Both the position numbers and the translations under genes were made by a program. From Pyrenula massariospora (lineage: Eukaryota > Ascomycota > Eurotiomycetes > Pyrenulales > Pyrenulaceae), in contig JAGFMI010000016.1 of the NCBI GenBank assembly GCA_021030905.1, positions 434,001 to 498,000 of the forward strand: a stretch of DNA of 64,000 nt, read 5' to 3'. Under the pieces are notes generated by a model that was not told the DNA's origin, did no database searches, and saw nothing but the letters and a program-made list of their open reading frames with translations. Shown piece by piece: positions 35,689-45,333 of this stretch (position 1 is the stretch's first letter; every line of letters starts with the position of its first letter).

Positions 35689-36723
35689 ATGCCTCCAAAA
35701 CGTAAACGACAGGTCTCTCCAGAACGCTCTGAAGCACCTACAGACGAGCCTACACAACCTGCTGTCCAGAGAGCAGGGGAAGAACCAACCAATTCTGACC
35801 CAGCATTACTTGACATGTGGACAGACGACCAAGAGAGCTGCTTGCTAAAAGCTATCATACGCTGGAAGCCGGTAGGTCCGTTTCTGTAGCTCGGTTCTAG
35901 CTTTTCTCATGCTGATCGAGACTTGACAGGAATGCACAAGCACTTCCGTATGGCCAGCATCTACGATTACATGCGCAACGAGGGTTTGATCTCGCCGAAT
36001 GACCGCCATACTACCATTCAGGGGATTTGGGCAAAGTTAGAGAGTCTGTACAATTTACCGGTGCTCGACGAAAGAGTGCGAGCTCCCAGCTAATCTCTAA
36101 TGGAGAGCTCTCGCTGACTATCACGTTAAGGAAGACTCCCTAACATTCGACACGGTCGACAGCAACAAGACAACAGAAGACTCAAGCCGCGCTTTCTTCC
36201 TCCCCGAATCAGATTTTGGAGACATGATGTTCCAAAGGCGACTAAATCCGGACGCAAGCGAGTCTCCTCCTGCTTCGGCTACTGGCGACTCAATACAAGA
36301 AAGTGCCGTCGCAGATACAGAAGGTACAGCGCATCTATGCCGGCGTAGAAGACTCACACCTTACTGACACACCTTAAAGAACCTGGCTCCTCTCCAGCAC
36401 ATGCTCCTAGCCGCCGTTCACAACGCGGCACCAGGTCCACTGCCCGAGAAGCGAGAAGCCTACGCCGAAAGGGCCCGAACGAGTCGAGCGCACCATCCAC
36501 CGAGGAACCGTCTCCAGCCGCAGAAGAAGCATCGGTAGATGGAGATGGGGACACTAAAATGGAGGAAGATGGAGAAGACGACGAAGGCAATGAGGTCGAA
36601 GATGAGGCTGAAGCAGATAGCGGCATTGGCAAAGGGTCGACGCGAAGAGGAACGAGACAAGTGGTGAGAGGCAAACCAAATAGAGGTCGAAGCGGAGGGA
36701 GGCGAGGCGGAAGGGGTCGATGA
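35689..36723 (+). CDS. EAF7: Eaf7, NuA4 histone acetyltransferase subunit
   Basis: Four exons: 35689-35875, 35930-36075, 36131-36323 and 36380-36723. Introns are 54, 55 and 56 nt. The Eaf7/MRGBP domain is MWTDDQESCLLKAIIRWKP followed by VGMHKHFRMASIYDYM and IQGIWAKLESLYNLP, ending DEREDSLTF. The conserved KPVGMHKHF string is restored only if intron 1 uses the GTCCGT donor at 35876, not the better-looking GTAGGT four bases upstream. The product has about 289 residues. The C-terminal half is acidic, with a final basic RGG-like tail (RSGGRRGGRGR). Eaf7 belongs to the TINTIN module (Eaf3-Eaf5-Eaf7) of NuA4, which acetylates histones H4 and H2A in the nucleus. It converges with PXA1. Confidence 0.93.
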
Positions 36724-36806
36724 CCAGATTCTGTCGAGATATAGACGAAAGCAGTGAACAAGGCCTGATTATTTATCCCACAGAACTTGTTTTAACGTTT
36801 CGCGAT

Positions 36807-36826
36807 ACGACCACGTAAGCGGTCGT
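36807..36826. terminator. small hairpin in the convergent EAF7/PXA1 3' region
   Basis: A 6-bp perfect stem ACGACC/GGTCGT with an 8-nt loop lies 84 bp after the EAF7 stop and about 145 bp from the PXA1 stop on the other strand. It could fold in either 3' UTR. A role in transcript ending is only suggested by position, and short stems of this size occur by chance. Confidence 0.2.
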
Positions 36827-36971
36827 GAATTTGATGCAGAGACCGAAGATGCAACCCATACATCTTTATTTCCTCCAGTCAAAGCTTTGACATGTAGTCT
36901 CTCACGAGCTTGGTATCCATTCACCTATGACGCGCTTAATGAAGGAGAATAGAAAAGGATTCAAAGTGTGA

Positions 36972-39200
36972 TCACGTCGCCTCTAACTCCGTGATGCGTC
37001 TTTCGATCTCTGGTATAGCCCTTAGCTGGACATCTATCTCATCCTTCTCACTGTAAGGTGTCAATATGACCTCAAATATTAAAGAATAGGACGGAGATAG
37101 CTCACTCTTCAAGTTTGAGCCTCCTCTCAGCATCGAGCTTCGTGAATATGTAATTACCTTGGCCGTCAAATTGGAGGATCTTGCTATGATACTTCCACAA
37201 GCTCCTACGGTGACTAACAGTCATCAGCGTAGTCCCGAGCTCCTTCGCGGTTTCGTAGAACAAAGTCTCGATCGAAGATGTCACAGAACTGGTGCATTCG
37301 TCTAGGATGGCATATTTTGGTTTGTGATAAATCAGCCGAGCCATTGCGACTCTTTGCTGTAAGCCACCAGAGAAAACGTCCCTCCATTCTTCGATAGCAT
37401 CCCAGCCATTTGGGCGATCGATGACGGTGTCGATTTCCAGTAGAGTGAGTATCTTCTCCAAATCGGCATCTATGGTCTTCTTTGCCCGAAACTCATAAAG
37501 CGAGTCGGGGTAGATGATTTGATCCCGTAATGTGCCTCGCGACAGGTAAGGCCGCTGTGGAATATAGAAGATATGTTCAAAGCTCGGCTTCTTGACGGAC
37601 CCTCCGTAGACGGGCCAAAGCCCACCAAGTATTCGGAACAAGGACGACTTGCCACATCCATTCGGGCCAACGATTAGGAGATGATCGCCAGGCGAGAGAG
37701 AGAATGAGAGCTTCTTCACAAGGACGTCGCCATTAGGAGACACAATGGGAACATCAACAAACTCAATACTCTCACTTTCCTCCACGTGTCCTCTACCTTG
37801 CAACACCAACGCATTCTCGTCAACTGATGCGGAAGAGACAAGCTTTTTCTCAAAATGACCGGCAGTCACATCCTCCATGACATCCAGTAGGGCAGAAACT
37901 CTCGAGGTGTATCCTGCCAACTCCGTGATTTCTTTGTACGAAAACATGACCCGGCCAAACGCATCGGATGAAGACAAAAGCATACGGCGGTTGGTAACGA
38001 ATGCTTCCGTTCTGTCACCTTCACTCTTTGGCACCTGTCCAGGAACCTTGAAGAATACAGGTACACTGCACAGAATCAGACCTAATGCGCCCCAGAAATA
38101 TTTAATGACAAAGTCTTCCATAAATCCATGATAGAAACGCCGCCGTAGTATGCGATTAATGTGCTTGATCAAGGTAAAGTATCCTTTATCGAGGGTGTCT
38201 TTCTCAACCTCCTGGCCATGGTAGAGGGCAATTTCTTCGCTATAATCAATGAGCCGGGTATGCTGAAATCTGAATTCTCCTTCTAGTCGAGCTTCGTCGG
38301 CCACATATTTTCCAAATGGTGGTGTTAAGGCGCGCATCACATTAGCTGATATCTGAACCAATAGGCTCATCATGAATAGACCTTCACCACCAACACTCTT
38401 CGATAATGAGTAGTTGTATATAATCATGTCCAGCATAGGCTTTGCAAGATTAGAATACAATTCGGCTAGGCTATTGGAGAATTTGGAAATGTCCACGGTT
38501 ATTAATTGATCTGCATTTTTTATTCGATCGTCCAACGCCGAGAGGGCGTAAAAATTCATATTGTTAAGGTACCTCTGGTGGATATATGACGTGAGTCTCG
38601 TGCGGTATTGGAGAGCGAGTTTGCACTGGTGATATTGTAGCTAGACAAGGTCAGCCAATGTTTTGTAAAGCATCAATTCATAGGGAAGTATAGGCGTACC
38701 ATCGAGTTCGTAAAAGTTGCGGGAACGGCGACCAACATCCACCAGACGATGCCCAACAGGAATTCTTTACCCTTGCCACGAACAAGACTGCTGACCACCT
38801 TCCCGTCCAGTTCGGCAACGTATAAGCTGAGCATCGTCCGGAGAACCAGAAATATACTGTGGCTTAACAACAGCCGGAGCTCCTTGCTCTTCCATCCTGG
38901 AACCACAATCTTCAAAAGACGCCACAGATTCCGAAAGAACTCCCGATTTATCTCAACTCTTTTCCTCTGAGTCGGTTCTTGCTCGGTAGTCAGTGGTTGC
39001 GCACGCAAAGTCGCCTGACGCTGAGATGCTGCTTTTTGCTCATTGATAGCATTGTATATACGGTGTGTGAGAGCAACAAAGAGAGTAAGGTACACAGCCC
39101 TTGAAATCTTGGTGCGGTTCCTTAGATAAGCCTTGCTCAAGTCAGATATCAATTTCTTTAGAGACTGTTCTGGACGAAGGAGCTTTGACTGGACTGCCAT
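36972..39200 (-). CDS. PXA1: peroxisomal long-chain acyl-CoA ABC half-transporter (ABCD family, Pxa1-like)
   Basis: Three exons: 39200-38700, 38640-37106 and 37050-36972. Introns are 59 nt (GTACGC...TCTAG) and 55 nt (GTGAGC...TACAG). The product of about 704 residues starts at ATG 39200 ([11 protein letters not shown]). The membrane domain holds the ABCD signature stretches ([52 protein letters not shown]) and the typical [17 protein letters not shown] plus [19 protein letters not shown] just before the ATPase. The nucleotide-binding domain has Walker [10 protein letters not shown], signature [14 protein letters not shown] and Walker [11 protein letters not shown]. Pxa1 pairs with Pxa2 to import long-chain acyl-CoA into peroxisomes for beta-oxidation. 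The ELAGYTSRV string is closest to the Pxa1/ABCD1 type. No partner gene is in the window. Confidence 0.94.
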
Positions 39201-40375
39201 GGAAGCGTTGGGAGCGGCATAGGTCGTTACAATAGACACAACGCAATATCATCATTTCAGAACAAAACAATAATACGTGATAACCATGGGAATAAGACGC
39301 AGTCGCGACTTTTTCAAAGGGTACCTAGGTAGACAGACCATGTGAAGCTTTCACATGTAAAGTTTGGCTGCGGAATAATAGCGCGAGTGCTTAACGCCAA
39401 GCTCTGGAAAATCAACTCCAGGCTCACCCCACCTTAGGATGAGGCGAGCGAGGGTGCTGCGGCCTTATGCCCACCACAACTCGCCTAGGACTGGGGCGGG
39501 TTTCACCAGTCTCGGAGTCAGAATAGGGAACCATGGAGTTCTAGCTCATCCACTACGATACTCACTCCTGAAGGAGAACATTCCAGATAAACAGGGGCCG
39601 TAATCTGCGATCTCACCAGACACAGGGCGCTTACTCAACTCCTTCTCTTACTTATCGCTCAGGCTAAAGCAGCAAGTGCTCAGGTTCTGAAATAGAACTG
39701 GCCTTTCGTGAGGTGAGTTTTGGTGATAGTATATTCCGCTAACTTAGCAGCTCTTAGAGGACGACGAAGCTAGGATCCCGACATGCCACAACGATGAAGT
39801 GGGTTAAAAGTAGCAAATTGCAAACCAAAATGGGCCTATCGTGATATTGAGTGTAGTTGTGGTTTCTATTGATCTGGCAGTCAGGGAGTCAATCCGTACC
39901 TTTTTGGCGACGGTCTTGCACAACTCTGCAACCGAGAACGAGTCCACACCAAGTGTTGTCAAAAAATATGTCGCATTGGCAGGTAATTGAAGTTCAAAGT
40001 TGTCTCGCTTAGTATTCTGTTGAGGCTGTCCAAACTTGTCTTATTACTTATGTCTCCTTGATGATAGTGGTCTTCATCCTGTCTATTTGTGCGTCCAGGA
40101 AGCGTTTCCTTTGCAATTTTCCAAAAGATCACTGTGTTCAGATGGTCTCGTTCGTCCAACGAGCCTATTTACGCTTTGCGCTAGACTTCCATTTCAATGC
40201 AAGCTCGATTAAACAAAGAAAGCTAAATGAAAATTGTGATCTACAACAGTTGTGATTTCGCTCAGTTCTGTTCCTCCAGCTTGGGCGTTAAGTCTCATTT
40301 GACATTTCTCGGTGAACGTTCCTCACAGTCTAGACTATCCAGCTGATTGAACGACCATTGGCAAATCCTGCTCCA
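39201..40375. other. intergenic, no recognisable gene
   Basis: 1.17 kb between the PXA1 start and the decayed desaturase gene. No open frame with motifs and no repeat or RNA gene was noticed. Confidence 0.5.
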
Positions 40376-41771
40376 ATGGAACTGTCAACTGCTCGAATCA
40401 TTGACTCAAGCTTGGCTCAACCCGACCCTCCCGTCCTTCGTAATCTCCTTAGCGATGTTGAAGCTGCTAGGTTGCACCATTCTTGCACTCTTCCAGGTTT
40501 TCCCGTGTCTGAAGAGCTCCAAGACGATACATAACCTTTATAGCTCCTCCACCTCCGTTTGGACTCGAGCATGTCAACAACCAGAGTATCCTGGACGCCC
40601 TTCGAGCATGTAACACTCAGGGGCTTAAATTTTACGAGCCAGCCGTCTTCATGAAACGGGACATGCACAAGATCCAACTCCCCTCCTTTATCAACCGCTT
40701 CTTTCTTCTGCCATATATCCGATGGGCAAGTAAAATTCCCCGGCGAGAAACAGATGTGGTCATAGTTACTCATCTTATCCTTTATTTTGTCACCTCTCTA
40801 CCCAACGCCGTTTTGCTATTTTGGCATTTTTCTTCGCTGCATGCTGCTGTCCATATCCTGATGGAAGCCTGTTACCTGGGCACCTATATTCTGATGACCC
40901 ACCTTCGCGTCCACAAGAACGGGGTGCTAGCCAAAAGGTACCGGTGGATCGACTATGCATTCCCTTTTATTTTTGATGCCTTGATGGGCTATACCTAGAA
41001 CTCATAGTACTATCACCATGTCCATCATCACCATGTTGAAGGCAACGGACCAAATAACCTTTCGTCAACCATACGATATCAAAGAGACAACATGTTTTAT
41101 TTTTTGCTTTACGTTGGACGATTCGTCCTATTCATTTCCCTTGAACTGCCTTGGTATTTTGCCCGAAATGGCAATACGTGTGTGGGACTCAAGGCGTCAT
41201 TCTAGGAGCTGTGCAGCTTCCTAGCCATTTATTTTCTCGCTCGATTCGTTGATTTCTAGGCAACGCCCTTTGTGTTCAAATTACCCCTGCTTCTTACGAG
41301 AGTGGGGGAAACGGTGGGAAACTGGGGCCAGCACGCATGCGTAGAGGAGATCGGGCCTGGCTCAGCTTACCATTCCAGTATTACGCTCATTGATGTCGTC
41401 GTAGGTTTCAAAGACTCCAAACGGAGGAAAGCTAGAAAACACCGTTCATTATGTTTAGAGTAATCGCTTCTCCTTCAACGACGGCTACCATACCTCACAT
41501 CGTCTCCATCCGCAACGCCTCTGGCGCGATCATCTTTATGCCTTATTGAGCCAAAGTCGATATGCATAGGAAATCGCCTTGGTCTTCCATAACATCGACT
41601 TCTTCGGGATCACCTTTCGACTTCTACGGAAGAATTATATGTACATTGCGCAACGGATATTACCCATAGGGAAGCAGATCAGAATGAGTGTCAAGCAGCT
41701 CGCGAAAATCTTGGAGATTAGAACGCGGGCTTTCACAGGAGGACATCGCGAGGAAGTTTAGGAAGAAATAG
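40376..41771 (+). pseudogene. decayed fatty-acid-desaturase-domain gene
   Basis: The N-terminal frame starts at ATG 40376 (MELSTARIIDSSLAQPD) and stops at TAA near 40532. The neighbouring frame continues at once with ITFIAPPPPFG, so a 1-nt frameshift is implied. The main frame then runs to 41400 with four in-frame TAG codons (40996, 41005, 41203, 41257). A 58-nt intron (41401-41458, GTAGGT...TTTAG) leads to a last exon with one more TAG (41567) and a second frameshift near 41740. The fatty-acid-desaturase pattern is clear: membrane segments (VLLFWHFSSLHAAVHI), His boxes THLRVH, YYHHVHHHHVEG and GYHTSHRLHP, plus TRVGETVGNWGQHA and ENALVF-like IALVFHNIDFF. In the third box the expected HxxHH reads HTSHR. 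All five TAGs can come from TGG or CAG by a C-to-T change at CpA on one strand, as repeat-induced point mutation produces. Intact relatives have about 400 residues. Substrate unknown. Confidence 0.85.
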
Positions 41772-43461
41772 GGATGATTTGTGAAAGGTAGATCTTTCCT
41801 GCTGCCAGGCTCAGTGGAAAACGTGATTTGAACTGCCGAATCAAACTTACAGCATTTGATTTCATATGAAGTCTGGTCAAAGTGTCGCGCGGACTTTATT
41901 CTATCTTCGAAGTGTAAGGTTCCACGCTAAGGGAGACGGTTGGACGGGCTCTCCACCGATGGTCCACGTAATGCCGGCCGCTTGTGGCCTGTCAATAAAC
42001 ACAACATTCTTAGAAGTCTCCGGCTTCATTTAACTCATTCTTGAATTTTTGTGTTTTCCATCATGCCTGTTGTCTCTTCTTCAAAACGAATTGGATATCA
42101 TTAACAGACTTCAAAATCCTCAAGTGTTCGAAATGCTACCGAAGATGCCTAAATGACTGTTGCTTTAACAGTTCCGTAAGTGGACAGCAAACGCTTGCGG
42201 TCTGTATGTCGACTTCTTTCCATTGAATAATGAATAAGCTGTCCGTGAAATAAAGATTCCTGTTGGAGGTTCATTCACTTACTTCATACAGCCGCTGTTT
42301 CAGAGATACTGTTTACAAGAAACATGGAGAATAGCGGATAGTAGAGGATGGTTTTATTTACTTGTTGTCGAAAACACCACGGACACTGCTAGAATAGTGT
42401 CTTGATTGTCTCTCTGCGAAGATATCGAAAGCGAATAACGAAAAAAAAGACAGACGAATCTTCGACAAGCAAGAGTCAGTAACCGCAGAATGACTTCTTC
42501 AGAATTTGCTATTACTATCCTTGACACCTGTGGCTTTCTTAATAAGCTAGCATCATCGGGCTATTCATACCTCTATAACCATCGTGTAAGTGTCAATGTG
42601 TTGCCAATTGCGTTACAGAGCCATAATTTCGTTTCCGACTGATCCCATTAGTCCACTAGATTTCTGCAACAACCCGATGCAACTGGTCATTGATTGTATC
42701 CCCATAATGAAAGTGTATCTCAAAATGGACCTCAATCATCTTCTCAGCAATCAGGAGCGGCAATATAAAGCTTGGAGAAGGCATGGCTGGTACTGCCAAC
42801 CCTCAATAAAAGCCGCAACGTGTCTTGAACCTTCAGAAATCAAGAAGCTTCAAGGTACGTCCATGTCCCTTGCCATACAAATGTGTTGCCAGAATATCGT
42901 CTCAAAAGTTGTTGAAATGTCTCCAGCGGAATTTCTACCCTTGAATAATGTTGCTTGTACCGATAGCTCGCCAAATATCAAAGCCGTCGGGAAACTTTCC
43001 GCTTTATGAAACAGACCAACCTCTTCAACGTTATGAATTCCGTGGTAGACGGATTCGAGATTCCCTAGAAAGAAGCACTGCTGTAAGCAGCTATCGAAGA
43101 TGCTTACACCCAATTGGTAAGGTTGTTGTGAACGCCTCTTGCTCTCTCTCTAGCCTGTGGATTGGGCGCATCCTGACCTGGTTGGTTAAAGATTGGTGGA
43201 GCTAGAGCTGTTTCTTGCAGGAGAAATTCTAACGCGATTATGAGCTGTTGAACTGCTTGTGTAGCTCTGTAAAGCTCCAGACATAGAGTCTTCGCACTAA
43301 GTCGAAATGTGTGATATCACGTCAAGTATGTTGAGAAGGCACACGAGACAAACCGCTACAACTCCTCTTACGCTTGCAGCTACGACAGACAATTACCCTT
43401 GACTCCTAATCATCTTCTCAATTGTTTAAAAACATTTTCCGAGTATCTCTCTTATTAGAAG
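41772..43461. other. unresolved region between the desaturase pseudogene and the P450
   Basis: No firm gene. At 42490 (+) an ATG opens MTSSEFAITILDTCGFLNKL and reaches a good GTAAGT donor at 42584. Beyond it, 42650-42855 (+) is open and protein-like (NPMQLVIDCIPIMKVYLKMD, YKAWRRHGWYCQPSIK) and ends at GTACGT. Further on, 42948-43205 is open in another frame (SGNFPLYETDQPLQRYEFRG). I could not find in-phase acceptors that connect them all. This is either a multi-exon gene of unknown family or a relic. No known domain recognised. Confidence 0.3.
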
Positions 43462-45181
43462 ATGTCGTGGAAGCTCCTCATCCTGAGCTTTTGCTGCGCA
43501 ATCCTGACCTTACTGGTCACAATTCTTTGGAGTTCTAAGCAGCCCCAACAAGCCATCATCAACCGCGATTGCCAGTCCTTGAAACGTTTACCAAATTCAT
43601 GGCTTCTCCCGCTCGGTCTCGACAAGCTCCGGAAAGTTCTGGACTACGAACGCTCCAAGAAATATCCTCTCCTGATGCTAAACGACCATGACCGATACGG
43701 AAATACTTACGCGCAACGATCAGGCTTCCAATACGTGATCCTGACTCGAGATCCTCGCAACATCCGCGAAGTCCTCGGAAAGCAGTTCAAGAATTTCGTG
43801 GTCGGAGAGGGACGTTCTGGGTGCGTTGCGCCGCTATTAGGAGACGGCATTTTCACTCAAGACGGTGCGAAATGGGAGCGCTCGAGGAAGATGCTAGCAC
43901 CGCTCATACAAAAGCCGAACGTGCCGGTACTTGATCTGGTGGAGAAGCACTTTCAGCGTTTGCTCAACGAGATTCTCTCCGCGCCTAGGGATGAAAGCAG
44001 CAAATGCGTAGTTTTCGATTTGAAGGAGCATCTTTACCTGTTTAGCCTCTCCGTAATCTCGGAGTTCCTGCTAGGAGAACAGCTAGGCGTGGACTGGAGC
44101 GTAGACTTTGTGCGTGCTTTCAGCTCGGCTTTCGACTGGATTTCGAGAAGAGAACGGCTCAAGGGCCTCTACTGGCTTGTGGATGGGAGGGAATTTCGCT
44201 ACGCCTGCAGAAAGGCTCGAAATGCCATAGACGAAATCATCCAAAGGTCTAGACTAGCTACGGGGAAGGACTCCCCGGGAGGAAACAGGCCCAGACTCGG
44301 AGCTCTCACTGCACTTATCGATGAAAGTACGGATACTGGATTGGTGCGAGACCAGTTCCTCAATCTGCTCCTCGCTGGGAGAGATACAATGGCAAGCCTT
44401 TTGTGCTGGATCTTCTACTCTCTGTCCCGAGAACCTGGCCTGTTCAGACTTCTGCAGGACGAAGCATTCTCAAAGCTCGGCAAAGACAAGACCTACACAC
44501 CAACAAGAGCCGAGCTAGGCCAAATGGCAAGACTAGACCATTTTATCTGCGAAAGTAGATTTCCATTTCTTCTCCCTGAATCCCTGAACCTGCCCCAAAC
44601 TAACCCAAGCATCAGCGCTCTGCCTCTTCCCCCCAATCCCCCTCGACTCTCGCACCTGTCTGCACGCTACAACCCTCCCCACCGGCGGCGGCGCCGATGG
44701 TGAATCCCCGGTCCTCGTCCCACCCGGGACCCTCATCGCTTTCTCGACCTACGCGTGCCACCACTCTACAAACATCTACGGAAATGATGCAAACCGGTTC
44801 CGGATAACACGGTGGACGGAAAAAAGCGCCGCAGCCAGAATGGCAGATTGGTCCTTCCATCCGTTCATTGGGGGCCCACGGAAATGCCTCGGTGGTGAGT
44901 TTTGAGAACGCCACGTCTTTTTTGTTATTAGGCTTGCTGACAAGAAGGCTTCGACAGAGCGGTTTGCGCTGGACCAGGCCAAGTACCTGACCTGCCGGTT
45001 CCTGCAGCATTTTGATGGGATGACTGCAACAGATGAGCGAGGGGAAGATGTTCCGCTGCAGCCGGACGGGAGATGGGTGGATGACGTGCGGTATCATGTA
45101 CGCTTGACGATGTCGCCAGAGGGAGGTACGAAGATTCGCTTTGCCTATTCCGACGGGGTAAGTCACAGTATACGCAGCTGA
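43462..45181 (+). CDS. CYP52-like cytochrome P450 with a non-canonical K-helix (ExxC for ExxR)
   Basis: Three exons: 43462-44554, 44616-44894 and 44958-45181. Introns are 61 nt (GTAGAT, CTAAC branch) and 63 nt (GTGAGT). The product has about 531 residues. The N-terminal anchor is LLILSFCCAILTLLVTILW. Then come FKNFVVGEGR, LLGDGIFTQDGAKWERSRKML (C-helix with WxxxR), the I-helix NLLLAGRDTMASLL, the K-helix, VLVPPGTLIAFSTYACHHS and the heme loop FIGGPRKCLGERFALDQAK. The F-V-V-G-E-G-R and D-G-I-F-T-Q-D-G strings are typical of the CYP52/CYP539 clan that omega-hydroxylates alkanes and fatty acids. The K-helix reads ETLCLFPP: the arginine of the nearly invariant ExxR motif is cysteine (TGC, one transition from CGC). 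The frame is otherwise open. The protein may be non-functional or recently damaged. It converges with the NLR gene, 152 bp between stops. Confidence 0.9.
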
Positions 45182-45333
45182 AGCAGCGGACCGAGTATCG
45201 TATTTTCGAGAACCTTTGATAAGTCGAACACCTCTGGTATAGAGATCGCAGAGTCGTTGCCACGAGAAAAAATATCTGGCTTGCCGTATTGAAGTAGCAG
45301 CCTGATGTCAACACTTGCAGATGACGAATGGCT

